From positions 124,001-188,000 of the forward strand of contig CACJEG010000001.1 of assembly GCA_902592375.1 (NCBI GenBank): a stretch of DNA of 64,000 nucleotides, read 5' to 3'. The stretch comes from an uncultured Pelagibacteraceae bacterium (GTDB lineage Bacteria > Pseudomonadota > Alphaproteobacteria > Pelagibacterales > Pelagibacteraceae). How positions within the stretch are numbered: the first letter of the stretch is position 1; every line of letters begins with the position of its first letter. The translations under genes were made by a program, and so were the position numbers. The notes below the pieces were generated by a model. It saw nothing but the letters and a program-made list of their open reading frames with translations. It ran no database searches and was not told the origin of the DNA. Below, in pieces: positions 1 through 8,977 of the stretch.

Positions 1-9
1 GTTAAAAAC

Positions 10-18
10 TTATCCACA
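10..18 (+). other. Candidate single DnaA box
   Basis: The nonamer TTATCCACA matches the consensus DnaA box exactly. It is followed at once by GGTTATA, which recurs as TATAACC just before guaC, so the guaC leader carries a 7-base inverted repeat with a 27-base spacer. Only one box is visible and the window begins here, so whether a cluster (an origin or a DnaA-regulated promoter) lies upstream cannot be seen. A chance match is possible. Confidence 0.3.
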
Positions 19-68
19 GGTTATATATTTGTTTGAAATAAGTTTTATTACTTATAACCTTGGGCCAT

Positions 69-1103
69 ATGAGAATTGAGGAAGAACTTAAGCTAGATTA
101 TTCCGATGTATTGTTTAGGCCAAAAAGAAGTACTTTAAAAAGTCGTAAAGACGTAAATCTTCTACGAACTTATCGATTCAAATATAGCAAGAATGAATGG
201 TCAGGTATTCCAGTAATGGCTGCAAATATGGATGGTGTTGGAGAATTAGGTGTTGCTGAAAAATTAAATGAATATGGGATGATTACATCATTAACAAAAC
301 AACATGATATTAAAAAACTTAAACAAAATAAAAATATTAAAAAAATCTATCCTAATATCGCACTTAGCGTTGGTATTAAAAAAGAAGATTTTCAAAATTT
401 AGATAAAGTATTAAAAGAATTTAGTTTTTTTAAATTCATTTGTATTGATGTTGCGAATGGATACACAGAACATTTTACCAATTTTATTAAATCAGTAAGA
501 GATAAATATCCCACAAAAACAATCATTGCTGGTAACGTCGTAACAGCAGATATGACTCAAGAGTTAGTTTTAAGTGGAGCTGATATTGTTAAAGTTGGTA
601 TTGGACCTGGAAGTGTTTGCACAACAAGAATTCAAACTGGAGTTGGTTATCCACAATTAAGTGCAGTAATCGAATGTGCTGATGCGGCTCATGGACTTGG
701 CGCACATGTGATTGCAGATGGTGGATGCACTTGTCCTGGTGATGTTGCTAAAGGTTTTGGAGGTGGAGCAGATTTTGTAATGCTTGGCGGTATGCTTGCA
801 GGACATGATGAAGGTAATGGTAAAATTGTCAAAGTTAACGGAGAAAAATATATAGAGTTCTATGGATCTAGTTCTGAAGTTGCTAATAAAAAACATTATG
901 GTGGACTATCAGATTATCGAAGTAGTGAAGGAAGAAAAGTAAGAGTAAAATATAGAGGCAAAATAAACGATACTATTTTAAATATTCTTGGTGGTATAAG
1001 AAGTAGCTGTACTTATGTTGGCGCTCCTTCACTAAAACAATTAAGTAAATGTACAACTTTCGTTAGAGTATCCAATCAATTTAATGATAGTTTAATTAAA
1101 TAA
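69..1103 (+). CDS. guaC: GMP reductase
   Basis: Reduces GMP to IMP with NADPH and ammonia release, a cytosolic purine-salvage step. The protein is a TIM barrel of the IMPDH/GMPR family and matches the E. coli GuaC N-terminus closely (MRIEEELKL, then RPKRSTLKSR). It lacks the CBS pair of IMP dehydrogenase. The active-site loop GIGPGSVCTTRIQTGVG holds the catalytic cysteine at about residue 183. The ORF track starts at a TTG at position 60; I chose the ATG nine bases downstream because family members begin MRIEE and the length then equals the usual about 345 residues. A phosphoribosyltransferase gene converges on it, ending 2 bases away, so the two probably form a purine-salvage neighbourhood on opposite strands. 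Confidence 0.93.
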   Translation: MRIEEELKLDYSDVLFRPKRSTLKSRKDVNLLRTYRFKYSKNEWSGIPVMAANMDGVGELGVAEKLNEYGMITSLTKQHDIKKLKQNKNIKKIYPNIALSVGIKKEDFQNLDKVLKEFSFFKFICIDVANGYTEHFTNFIKSVRDKYPTKTIIAGNVVTADMTQELVLSGADIVKVGIGPGSVCTTRIQTGVGYPQLSAVIECADAAHGLGAHVIADGGCTCPGDVAKGFGGGADFVMLGGMLAGHDEGNGKIVKVNGEKYIEFYGSSSEVANKKHYGGLSDYRSSEGRKVRVKYRGKINDTILNILGGIRSSCTYVGAPSLKQLSKCTTFVRVSNQFNDSLIK

Positions 1104-1104
1104 T

Positions 1105-1623
1105 TTATTTTTCAAACTTAAAATCTTTTATATTTGTAGTTTCATATTTCTCAAAAGGCATATGTATCCAAGGAGAGTCTTTTAAATAATCTACAGAATA
1201 GTCAGGTTTAAATTTTGAAGTTGATTTGTGCCATAAAACTGCAGTTTTAATTTTTTGGTCAAAATAAAAACCATAAAAATGTTCTAACCATTTAATACTT
1301 TTTATTAAAGTTTTTCCAGAGTCAGCTAAATCATCAACTAACAAAACATGTGAGCCTAAATTTGGAGTAGTTTTCGCTAAATCTCTTGAAAAAGTAAACT
1401 GTCCTTGTTGATTTTTTATATCGTCACTATCACCATGGTAAGATTCTACAGATAGAATGGCTAAAGGGACATTAAAAAGTCTACTAAAAATATCTCCAAC
1501 CCTTAGTCCACCTTTTGCAATACAAATTATTTGATTAAAATTTAAATTATCATCATGGATTTTTTTAGCTAATTGCTCTATCTTTTTATGATAATCTTCC
1601 CAAGTTATATAAATATCTTTCAT
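1105..1623 (-). CDS. Purine phosphoribosyltransferase family protein
   Basis: A type I phosphoribosyltransferase that would transfer ribose-5-phosphate from PRPP to a purine base. The PRPP-binding motif VLLVDDLADSGKT is intact at about residues 93-105, and the IAKGGLRVGD segment at about 35-44 supplies the PPi loop. At 172 residues it is the size of hypoxanthine/xanthine phosphoribosyltransferases (COG2236 or Gpt type). The base specificity cannot be read from sequence alone; the guaC neighbour supports purine salvage. The tRNA-Met gene lies directly upstream on the same strand. Confidence 0.8.
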   Translation of the reverse strand: MKDIYITWEDYHKKIEQLAKKIHDDNLNFNQIICIAKGGLRVGDIFSRLFNVPLAILSVESYHGDSDDIKNQQGQFTFSRDLAKTTPNLGSHVLLVDDLADSGKTLIKSIKWLEHFYGFYFDQKIKTAVLWHKSTSKFKPDYSVDYLKDSPWIHMPFEKYETTNIKDFKFEK

Positions 1624-1628
1624 AATTT

Positions 1629-1705
1629 TGGTAGCGGGAAGTGGGATCGAACCACTGACCTCGGGCTTATGAGTCCCGCGCTCTAACCAACTGAGCTACC
1701 CCGCC
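1629..1705 (-). tRNA. tRNA-Met (CAT), elongator type
   Basis: The reverse complement folds as a full cloverleaf: acceptor GGCGGGG with TCCCGCT, D arm GCTC..GAGC, anticodon loop CTCATAA, T arm AGTGG..CCACT, discriminator A and an encoded CCA. The first pair is G-U, as in other alphaproteobacterial elongator tRNA-Met; it lacks the C1xA72 mismatch of initiators. The anticodon stem has four C/G pairs closed by an A-G mismatch next to the loop. tRNA-Ile2 (CAU with lysidine) is the alternative, but overall likeness to rickettsial elongator tRNA-Met favours Met. Confidence 0.93.
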
Positions 1706-1773
1706 TTAATTGATAAATGGTTTATAATATAAATCTTTATTGTTTCAATAAACTTTTTTAAATCAAATCTAAA

Positions 1774-1983
1774 CTAAATAATAAAATAAATAGCTAATGA
1801 GCTAACTAAACCAGCTAAAATAATTGAAAAAACAATTCTTTTTTTTAAAGTTCTTTTTTGGTCTAATCGAACTCTGTTTAGTAAAATATTTACATTAGTA
1901 GTTTTAATTTTATCTAATTCAAAATCTTTATTTTTAGGAATATCAATATTAAATAATGATGTACCTTGATCATTTTTTTTCAC
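1774..1983 (-). CDS. Small tail-anchored membrane protein (hypothetical)
   Basis: 69 residues, no family recognised. It has a polar, lysine-rich N-terminal part of about 48 residues and one hydrophobic segment at the extreme C-terminus (about residues 49-69), which predicts a tail-anchored inner-membrane protein with its N-terminus in the cytoplasm. Its second half resembles another small protein in this window (11912-12109, minus): both carry VN(I/V) followed by L, R and a basic stretch directly before the single membrane helix. The AT-rich gap between it and the tRNA (about 70 bases) holds nothing I recognise. Confidence 0.6.
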   Translation of the reverse strand: MKKNDQGTSLFNIDIPKNKDFELDKIKTTNVNILLNRVRLDQKRTLKKRIVFSIILAGLVSSLAIYFII

Positions 1984-2032
1984 ACTTTATTTAACCAGCT
2001 TATTAACTTAAATACAATAAAATTAAAATTAA

Positions 2033-4477
2033 CTAAATTTTTCTAAAATCTTTTGTATTTAGTGGTTTTGAAAGAATTTCGATTGGATATTTGATCTTCT
2101 CTACTTCTATGAACAAATTTTTATCTTTAAGCGTATCTATTGTATTTTCTGAATTAACATAGCCAAATGATAAATTTTTATCAAAGCAGAATGAATAATT
2201 TCCTGAAGTTGTTCTTCCAATGATTTTATTATCTAAATAAATAGGCTCTTCATGTAACAACAAAGGTTGACCTGGTTTACTATCTTTTAATGTAAACATC
2301 ATCATTGTCTTTTCTAAAGGTTTATCTTTAATTTTAAACAATGCGTCTTTACCTATAAAATTAAAATTTTTTTTATAACTAATAGTAAAATTTAAACCTG
2401 CTTGATACTGATTTTCTTCTGGTGAAATATCATGGCCCCAATGTAAAAAACCAGTTTCCATTCTCATTATATCCATTGCATGCATACCGCAATGAGATAA
2501 ACCAAAGTTTTTGCCTTCATTAGTTAAAATTTTATATAAATCCAAAGCATCGTTTTTATTAACGTATAATTCAAAGCCAAGTTCACCCACATAAGATATT
2601 CTTTGTGCCCAAACTTTTATATTCTTAATCAATACATTTTTTCCTGATCCAAATTGAAAATTTTCTGGTGAATAATCTTCATCACTAATCTTTTGAATCA
2701 TATCTCTACTTTTAGGACCAAATAAACCAAGACAGCAAATCTCTTCGGTAATATCTATAAATTTAATATTTTCAGATAAATATTTTAAAATATGAAATTT
2801 ATCTCTTGCTCTAGTTGCTGCTGAACTAACTATTCTAAAATGATTTTTATCAATACAGACAACTGTTACATCTGCTTCAATACCACCGTCCACATTTAAC
2901 ATGTGTGTATATGTAGTTTTTCCAATTTCATTTTTAATATTAGCTGTGCAGATGTTTTGTAAATCGCTATGAGTTTTCTCACCTTTTAAATCAAATTTAG
3001 AAAAAGTTGAAAAATCAAAAAGTCCTACATTTTTTCTAGCATTTATAGTTTCATGTTTTGCTGATGGATACCAATTTTGATAGTTAAAACTATATTCATA
3101 TTCTGGTTTTTCTCTATTTAAGGAATACCACATAGGTCTTTCAAACCCTCCAGCTACACCAAAACATGCACCAGCTTTTTTTAATTCTTCGTGATAAGGT
3201 AATAATTTTTTATTTCTTGAAGTTGTATGTTGTTTATACGGCCAATGCATACCATATAAATCCCCTAAGGTTTCAGTGACCCTGTCCATGATAAATTTTT
3301 TTGATGAATGAAGCTTTTGAAATCTTTTTATATCTAAAGAAAATAAATCTTCATTTATATGACCGTTAATCATCCATTCCGCAGTTACTCTTCCTGCTCC
3401 TCCAGAACTTGCTATTCCAATACTATTGAAACCACAACATGTATAAAGGTTTTTTACTTCTGGTGTTTCCCCAAGTAAATACTGAGTATCAGGTGTGAAT
3501 GATTCAGGGCCTGAAAAAAACTTTCTTATACCTGCGTTTTCTAACATTGGGAGTCTATGAAAAGATTTCTCAAAGTAAGGTTCAAAATGATCAAAATCAT
3601 CAGGAAATTCTCCAAACGAAAAATCATCAGGAACTCTTCCACTATTTTTAAAAGCAGGTTTTGCATTAGGTTCGAAAATTCCAACTAACATTTTTCCAGC
3701 ATCTTCTTTTAAATAAAGACAAGCATTGTAATCCCTCAAAACAGGTAAATCTTTTGGAAGATCTTTCATTGGCTCCGTAATCACATAGAAGTGCTCATTA
3801 GGATATAGAGGAACACTAACACCAATATCTTCTCCAATTTGTCTAGACCACATTCCTGTAGCTAAAACTACATATTCACAATCAATTTTTCCTTGAGAAA
3901 TTTCAACACCACATATTCGTTTATTTTTTAATAAAATTTTTTTTACTGGTGTCTTCTCAAATATTTGAACACCCAGCATTCTAGCTGCTTTAGCCAATAC
4001 ATTGGTAACTCCAACAGGATCTGCCTGACCATCTTTAGGCATATAAACACCACCAACTAGATCTTCGTTTTTTACTACTGGATATAATTCTTTTATTCTT
4101 TCTTTGTTTAAAACTTCTACCTCAACATTAGAAAGTTGTGCAGTTGTAGCTTGCCTTAACAACTCCTGCATTCTTTCTTTGGAAGAAGCTACTGTTATTG
4201 CTCCATTCTGTTTAAGACCAGTTGATAAACCTGTTGTTTTTTCTAGCTCTTTGTAAAGATCTAAAGAATATTTTCTTAATTTAGTTATAGTAGAAGTAGC
4301 TCCTAATTGACCTATTAATCCTGCAGCATGCCAAGTTGTACCTGATGTTAATTGATCTCTTTCTAATAAAACAACTTCTTTCCAGCCAAATTTAGCTAAA
4401 TGATAAGCACAAGAAGTGCCAGCAACGCCACCTCCTATTACAACTACCTTTGCGCTTGAAGGATAGTTTTTTTCCAT
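2033..4477 (-). CDS. FAD-dependent dimethylglycine/sarcosine dehydrogenase-like protein with GcvT domain
   Basis: Likely oxidises an N-methylated glycine and passes the one-carbon unit to tetrahydrofolate. Residues 1 to about 390 are a DAO-type FAD oxidoreductase with the dinucleotide motif VVIGGGVAGTSCAYHLA and the SGTTWHAAGL segment, whose histidine carries covalent FAD in dimethylglycine dehydrogenases. From about residue 430 to the end is an aminomethyltransferase (GcvT) fold, giving the 800-850 residue length usual for DMGDH/sarcosine dehydrogenases. SAR11 uses glycine betaine and relatives, so such enzymes are expected. It ends the minus-strand run tpa-like, ald, DMGDH-like, with 2 bases between it and ald. 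The exact substrate (dimethylglycine, sarcosine or another methylamine) cannot be decided from sequence. Confidence 0.82.
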   Translation of the reverse strand: MEKNYPSSAKVVVIGGGVAGTSCAYHLAKFGWKEVVLLERDQLTSGTTWHAAGLIGQLGATSTITKLRKYSLDLYKELEKTTGLSTGLKQNGAITVASSKERMQELLRQATTAQLSNVEVEVLNKERIKELYPVVKNEDLVGGVYMPKDGQADPVGVTNVLAKAARMLGVQIFEKTPVKKILLKNKRICGVEISQGKIDCEYVVLATGMWSRQIGEDIGVSVPLYPNEHFYVITEPMKDLPKDLPVLRDYNACLYLKEDAGKMLVGIFEPNAKPAFKNSGRVPDDFSFGEFPDDFDHFEPYFEKSFHRLPMLENAGIRKFFSGPESFTPDTQYLLGETPEVKNLYTCCGFNSIGIASSGGAGRVTAEWMINGHINEDLFSLDIKRFQKLHSSKKFIMDRVTETLGDLYGMHWPYKQHTTSRNKKLLPYHEELKKAGACFGVAGGFERPMWYSLNREKPEYEYSFNYQNWYPSAKHETINARKNVGLFDFSTFSKFDLKGEKTHSDLQNICTANIKNEIGKTTYTHMLNVDGGIEADVTVVCIDKNHFRIVSSAATRARDKFHILKYLSENIKFIDITEEICCLGLFGPKSRDMIQKISDEDYSPENFQFGSGKNVLIKNIKVWAQRISYVGELGFELYVNKNDALDLYKILTNEGKNFGLSHCGMHAMDIMRMETGFLHWGHDISPEENQYQAGLNFTISYKKNFNFIGKDALFKIKDKPLEKTMMMFTLKDSKPGQPLLLHEEPIYLDNKIIGRTTSGNYSFCFDKNLSFGYVNSENTIDTLKDKNLFIEVEKIKYPIEILSKPLNTKDFRKI

Positions 4478-4479
4478 TT

Positions 4480-5598
4480 CTAATGTTTGATAGCTTCTCC
4501 AGGTTCTACGAAATTATGTCCAAATACATCAGCAACAGCTTTGTATGTTACTTGACCTTTATGAACATTTAACCCTGCTAAAAAGTTTTTATCGTCACTT
4601 AATGCTTTTTGATAACCTTTGTTAGCTAGTTTAACTAAAAAAGGTAAGGTTGCATTATTTAATGCCAATGTAGATGTTCTAGGTACACCGCCTGGCATAT
4701 TTGCTACACAGTAATGAACTACGTCATCAACTATATAAGTTGGATCACCGTGTGTTGTAGGTTTACTAGTTTCTACACATCCTCCCTGATCTATAGCAAC
4801 ATCAACAATTACAGATCCTCTTTTCATTGTTTTGATCATTTCTTTAGTGATTAATTTTGGGGCTTCTGCACCTGGAATTAATACTCCGCCAACTAATAAA
4901 TCTGCCTCAGCAACTAATTTATCTAAATCTGTTTTATCACTTTGTTCAGGAATAATTTTATCTCCAAACATTTCAACAAGTTGTTTTAATCGAGCTTCAG
5001 ATTTATCTACAATATGAACTTTTGCTTGCATACCAGTTGCGATCACAGCAGCATTTTCTCCAACAACTCCTCCACCTAATATAACTACTGTTCCACCTGT
5101 TACACCTGGTGCGCCCCCTAATAGCAGCCCTCTTCCACTTTGGTTTTTCTCTAAACAATGAGCTCCAGCTTGTACAGACATTCTTCCCGCAACTGCACTC
5201 ATTGGAGCAAGTAATGGTAATCTTCCATTATCATCAGTAACTGTTTCGTAAGCAATATTAATACTTTTAGATTTAATTAATCCTTCAGTTAATTCTTTTG
5301 CAGCTGCTAAATGTAGATAGGTATATACAATCTGATTTTCTCTAATCATATCAACTTCTACTTTTTGAGGTTCTTTAACTTTAACAATTATTTCTGCATC
5401 ATTAAAAATGTCAGCTGCAGTATCAGCAATTTTAGCTCCTGCTTTTAAATATTGATCATTCTCAAATCCAGCTTCAAATCCACCATTATTTTCAACCAAC
5501 ACTTCATGACCTTCTGAAACTAAAGTTTTAACACTGTCAGGTGTTAAACCAATTCTATTTTCCTGAGGTTTTATTTCTTTAGGAACTCCAATTTTCAT
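4480..5598 (-). CDS. ald: Alanine dehydrogenase
   Basis: Catalyses NAD-dependent oxidative deamination of L-alanine to pyruvate and ammonium. The N-terminus MKIGVPKEIKPQENRIGLTP is diagnostic for the alanine dehydrogenase/PntA family. The Rossmann motif GGGVVGENAA and the YTYLHLAAAKELT segment with the catalytic histidine near residue 96 are present, and 372 residues is the family's usual length. It lies 9 bases downstream of a class III aminotransferase. That pairing fits recycling of alanine formed when taurine or another amine is transaminated onto pyruvate, with net release of ammonium. Confidence 0.95.
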   Translation of the reverse strand: MKIGVPKEIKPQENRIGLTPDSVKTLVSEGHEVLVENNGGFEAGFENDQYLKAGAKIADTAADIFNDAEIIVKVKEPQKVEVDMIRENQIVYTYLHLAAAKELTEGLIKSKSINIAYETVTDDNGRLPLLAPMSAVAGRMSVQAGAHCLEKNQSGRGLLLGGAPGVTGGTVVILGGGVVGENAAVIATGMQAKVHIVDKSEARLKQLVEMFGDKIIPEQSDKTDLDKLVAEADLLVGGVLIPGAEAPKLITKEMIKTMKRGSVIVDVAIDQGGCVETSKPTTHGDPTYIVDDVVHYCVANMPGGVPRTSTLALNNATLPFLVKLANKGYQKALSDDKNFLAGLNVHKGQVTYKAVADVFGHNFVEPGEAIKH

Positions 5599-5607
5599 AT
5601 ATGAAAA

Positions 5608-6954
5608 TTAATTCTTTTTACTTTTTGCGTAATTTGTTATTCCAGTTCGAAGTTTTTCAATAATCTCATCAATGTGTTTTTTTTCACAAATAAACATTGG
5701 AGCAATGATTAAACAATCACCTGTAGCTTTGAAATTTACACCTGCTTCGTAGCAATGTTTGAAACAAGTAAATCCTGCTGCACCTGGTTTTTTGTCCATA
5801 ACAATATCTATACCACCCATCATTCCATATCCTCTAATGTTATCAACAACGTCAATATCTTTTAAAGACATTAAACCTTCTTGGAAATAAGGTGCTAAAT
5901 TTTTTGCTCTATTAAAAATATCATCCTTTTCAATAATGTCCTGTACAGCTAAACCAGCAGCTACAGAAATTGGTATTCCTGAATAAGTATAACCATGAAA
6001 TAATTCTATAGTTCCTTTGGGAGCATTTTCTGCAATAGCATCATAAATATCTTCTTTGCATGCAACTACACCCATTGGACTAATTCCGTTTGTGGTAGCT
6101 TTTGCCATTGTCATCATGTCTGGAGTTACTCCGTACTCTTGTGATGCAAATGGAGATCCTGTTCTACCCCATCCTGTAATTACTTCATCAAAAATTAAAA
6201 GTATTCCATGTTTATCACAAATCTCTCTTAATCTTTGCAAATATCCTTTTGGAGGAACTAATGTACCTGTTGATCCTGCTATAGGTTCAACAATACAAGC
6301 TGCAATATTTTCAGCTCCAAAATTCATACAAATTCTTTCTAAATCTTCCGCTAACTCAACACCTGTTTCTGGTTGACCACTTACAAACTTATGTTCTGGT
6401 AAATGTGTATGTCTCATATGAACAACGCCTGGCATTAAAACACTTGCAAAAGTTTTTACGTTATTAACCATACCTCCAACAGAAGTCGCACCAATATTCA
6501 TTCCGTGGTAACCTCTTTCTCTACCAACAAATCTAAATCTTTGGCTATCACCTCTTGCTCTGTGATAAGCGATTGCAATCTTAATTGCTGTCTCAACAGC
6601 TGTTGAACCACAAATGGTATAAAACATTCTATTCAAGTTTCCTGGAGTATGTTTTGAAATTCTTGTGGCTAACTCAAATGATCCACCAAATCCTTGTTGG
6701 AAAGGTTGGCAATAATCTAAAGTTTTTAATTGATTTGTTATAGCCTCAATAATTTCTTCTCTACCATGACCTAAAGGATTACAAAATAATCCAGAGCTTG
6801 CATCAATTTGAGTTTGGCCTTGATGGTTTTTTAAATACACACCTTTAGCTTCAACAATTAATCTTGGGTTCTCTTTAAAATCTCTGTTAGATGTAAATGG
6901 CATCCAGTGCTCATTTAAAGAATTTGGAATTGCTGTTTTGTTTTGTGTGCTCAT
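5608..6954 (-). CDS. Class III aminotransferase, probable taurine-pyruvate aminotransferase
   Basis: A PLP enzyme that probably moves the amino group of an omega-amino compound onto pyruvate. The cofactor aspartate lies in LIFDEVITGWGRTG and the Schiff-base lysine in MTMAKATTNGISP, both typical of class III enzymes; 448 residues fits. Taurine-pyruvate aminotransferase is favoured by context: ald directly downstream regenerates pyruvate, and a TauABC importer diverges from its promoter region. Sequence alone cannot exclude beta-alanine, putrescine or hypotaurine as substrate. The product sulfoacetaldehyde would need Xsc, which is not in the window. The first gene of a three-gene minus-strand operon. 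Confidence 0.78.
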   Translation of the reverse strand: MSTQNKTAIPNSLNEHWMPFTSNRDFKENPRLIVEAKGVYLKNHQGQTQIDASSGLFCNPLGHGREEIIEAITNQLKTLDYCQPFQQGFGGSFELATRISKHTPGNLNRMFYTICGSTAVETAIKIAIAYHRARGDSQRFRFVGRERGYHGMNIGATSVGGMVNNVKTFASVLMPGVVHMRHTHLPEHKFVSGQPETGVELAEDLERICMNFGAENIAACIVEPIAGSTGTLVPPKGYLQRLREICDKHGILLIFDEVITGWGRTGSPFASQEYGVTPDMMTMAKATTNGISPMGVVACKEDIYDAIAENAPKGTIELFHGYTYSGIPISVAAGLAVQDIIEKDDIFNRAKNLAPYFQEGLMSLKDIDVVDNIRGYGMMGGIDIVMDKKPGAAGFTCFKHCYEAGVNFKATGDCLIIAPMFICEKKHIDEIIEKLRTGITNYAKSKKN

Positions 6955-7034
6955 AAAAATTTCTTTCTATAAAAAGTGTTGTTAATTTTCTAACTATTAG
7001 ACTAAATCATTTTCATTGCTAGAAATATTTTGTC

Positions 7035-7048
7035 TACCATATTTGGTA
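7035..7048. promoter_or_regulatory. Candidate operator in the tpa/tauA divergent region
   Basis: The 197-base gap between the divergent aminotransferase and tauA genes contains TACCATATTTGGTA, an inverted repeat with 5-base arms around a 4-base centre, roughly midway. The flanks (TTTGTC...TATTACA) extend the look of a GntR-like site, but no binding protein is known here. Both promoters must lie in this gap. The rest of it is plain AT-rich DNA up to a weak AGGGGAA ribosome site before tauA. Confidence 0.3.
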
Positions 7049-7151
7049 TTACATCTATACAACCTTTAATAGAATTATTTTTTTTTGTTTTACATCCCTC
7101 TGAAATTGAATTTAAATGAGGTAATTTAATTAATTAAACATAGGGGAATAA

Positions 7152-8093
7152 ATGAAAAAAATATTAAGTTTTATTCTAGGATCTATATTCGCACTTAACC
7201 TATCGATTTCAGTTGCAAATTCAGCTGCAAACGAAGTTAGAGTTGCATACTTTCTAGAATGGCCTAGCCCAAATTTAGAGGACATGCAGAAGAAAAATTT
7301 TGCAAAAGCTCTTGGTGTTCCAGTTAAATGGACAAACTTCACTAACGGTGGAGCTATGACTGATGCAATGTTAGCAGGAGATATTGATATTTCTTACTCT
7401 CAAGGATTAGTACCTTTTATCAATGCTGTAAAATCTAATGCACCTATCAAATTAGTTGATATTGCTATGGAATATGGAATGGGTGGAACTACATGTGTTA
7501 CATCTAACGCTTCTGGAATTACAAAAGCAAACGCTACTGAATTAGAAGGTAAAAAAGTTGCTGTTCCACTAGGAACAATGGCTGAATACGTTTTTGATGA
7601 AAGTATGAAAGTTGTTGGTGCTGACAGAAGTAAAATGGACATTATTCAAATGGACCCAGAAGAAGGTGCTGCTGCATTAGTAAGCGGTGATGTTGTAATG
7701 GCATGTTTATTTGGTGGTAATTCTATCAAAGCAGCAACTGCAGTTGGATCAAGACTTTTAACTGTAGATGAAGCTAGAGCAGCTGGTATCTTAGGTATAG
7801 ATATCACTTCTGTTACAGATAAATTCATGAAAGAAAACCCAGGTATGTTAAGAACTTTCATCGAAGTTACTCATGAAGCTAATGCTAGATATAAAGCTGG
7901 TAAAGCTGACATGAATGCTATGGCGAAAGCTTCTGAAATGACAGTTGCAGATATGAAAGACACTTTAAGTGGTTTCAAATTCTTAACTCCAGAAGAAACA
8001 AAAGCATCTATGGAAAGTGGTAATCTTGATGGTTTCCTAAAAGGAATGGGAACTCCAGGAGGAGCTGTAGATACAAGTTTCTTACCTTTATAA
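7152..8093 (+). CDS. tauA: Periplasmic taurine/sulfonate-type ABC substrate-binding protein
   Basis: Binds a small anionic or zwitterionic substrate in the periplasm and hands it to the TauBC membrane complex. A Sec signal peptide is clear (MKK, hydrophobic core, cleavage after the SVANSA/A region, about residue 25). The mature protein starts with VRVAYF-type beta strand and shows the NMT1/SsuA-like type II binding fold: substrate-channel segment GDIDISYSQGLVPF near residue 77, then GKKVAVPLGTMAEYVF. Gene order binding protein, ATPase, permease matches tau operons. The ligand is assigned by homology and by the divergent aminotransferase; other sulfonates are possible. A strong hairpin follows the stop codon, which should make this the most abundant product of the operon. 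Confidence 0.82.
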   Translation: MKKILSFILGSIFALNLSISVANSAANEVRVAYFLEWPSPNLEDMQKKNFAKALGVPVKWTNFTNGGAMTDAMLAGDIDISYSQGLVPFINAVKSNAPIKLVDIAMEYGMGGTTCVTSNASGITKANATELEGKKVAVPLGTMAEYVFDESMKVVGADRSKMDIIQMDPEEGAAALVSGDVVMACLFGGNSIKAATAVGSRLLTVDEARAAGILGIDITSVTDKFMKENPGMLRTFIEVTHEANARYKAGKADMNAMAKASEMTVADMKDTLSGFKFLTPEETKASMESGNLDGFLKGMGTPGGAVDTSFLPL

Positions 8094-8115
8094 TTTTAAG
8101 GGTTTAAAACTTTAT

Positions 8116-8154
8116 AAATAGGCACTGATTTTATAATTGGTGCCTATTTTTTTT
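8116..8154 (+). terminator. Intra-operon hairpin with U-tract after tauA
   Basis: AAATAGGCAC pairs with GTGCCTATTT (10 bp, extended inward by wobble and A-T pairs) and is followed by a T-run. It lies between the tauA stop and the tauB start, so it is probably a leaky intrinsic terminator that lowers ATPase/permease expression relative to the binding protein, or a 3' stabiliser of the tauA message. Confidence 0.8.
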
Positions 8155-8179
8155 ATCAAATTTCTAATATAAGGCAGTA

Positions 8180-8977
8180 ATGAGTGATCTGATTTCTCAA
8201 AATCTGAACATGATTTTCAAAACTCCAAAAGGAGAAACAGTTCATGCCTTAAAGGATGTAAGCTTTACTTTAAAAAAAGGAGAGTTACTTACAGTTCTTG
8301 GTCCTTCTGGTTGTGGAAAAACAACTTTATTAAATATCACTGCAGGATTTTTAAGACCTACTTCAGGAAAAATAACACTTAACAATAATGAAATTGATGG
8401 ACCTGGTGTTGAAAGAGGAATGGTTTTTCAACAAGGTGCTTTGTTTGAATGGTTAACGGTAGCTGAAAATGTAAATTTTGGACTCAGAATGAAAAAAGAA
8501 AATCCTGAAGTTACAGCTAAAAAGGTTGATGAGTGGTTAGATATAGTTGGGCTTAAAGGTTTTGGTAACACACCTACCTATCAATTATCTGGAGGTATGC
8601 AGCAAAGGGTTGCCCTTGCAAGATGTTTAATCAATGATCCAGATTTAATTTTAATGGATGAGCCTTTAGGGGCGTTAGATGCTTTAACAAGAGAAAAGAT
8701 GCAGTCTTTAGTTTTAAAGATTTGGAAAGAAACAGGAAAAACAATTATCTTAATTACGCACTCTGTTGAAGAAGCATTGTTACTTGGAGAAAGATTGTAT
8801 GTAATGGCTCCAAGACCAGGACGTATACATAAAGAGTATAATCTTCCATTTGCAGAAATGGGTCTTACTCAAGATTTAAGAGAAATTAAAAAAAATAAAG
8901 AATTTTCATCAACAAGAGAAGAAATTTTATCCATGATTTGGAATATGGAAGAAGAAATAATGGGGAAAGATAATTAA
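8180..8977 (+). CDS. tauB: Taurine-type ABC transporter ATP-binding protein
   Basis: Energises import by ATP hydrolysis at the cytoplasmic face of the TauC permease. All ABC motifs are intact: Walker A GPSGCGKTT (about residue 41), Q-loop in VFQQGALFEW, signature LSGGMQQR, Walker B LILMDEP and the H-loop histidine in ITHSVEEA. 265 residues matches TauB/SsuB. The stop codon overlaps the first base of the tauC start codon, so the two are translationally coupled. Confidence 0.9.
   Translation: MSDLISQNLNMIFKTPKGETVHALKDVSFTLKKGELLTVLGPSGCGKTTLLNITAGFLRPTSGKITLNNNEIDGPGVERGMVFQQGALFEWLTVAENVNFGLRMKKENPEVTAKKVDEWLDIVGLKGFGNTPTYQLSGGMQQRVALARCLINDPDLILMDEPLGALDALTREKMQSLVLKIWKETGKTIILITHSVEEALLLGERLYVMAPRPGRIHKEYNLPFAEMGLTQDLREIKKNKEFSSTREEILSMIWNMEEEIMGKDN

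Noticed and set aside
60-68. TTG start for guaC (track start)
   Set aside because: The family begins MRIEE; the ATG at 69 fits length and homology, and the extra residues MGH come from a TTG inside the leader.
657-896. Minus-strand 79-codon ORF over guaC, and many similar antisense ORFs (4832-5017, 6056-6376, 7400-7642, 13517-13906, 16830-17057, 20510-20779, 43268-43603, 60377-60643)
   Set aside because: They lie opposite or out of frame within strongly supported genes, have shadow-like composition and no ribosome sites.
6955-7151. Glycine-riboswitch-like leader before the amine/tau genes
   Set aside because: No glycine aptamer-like stems or tandem arrangement were found in this AT-rich gap, only the short inverted repeat listed separately.
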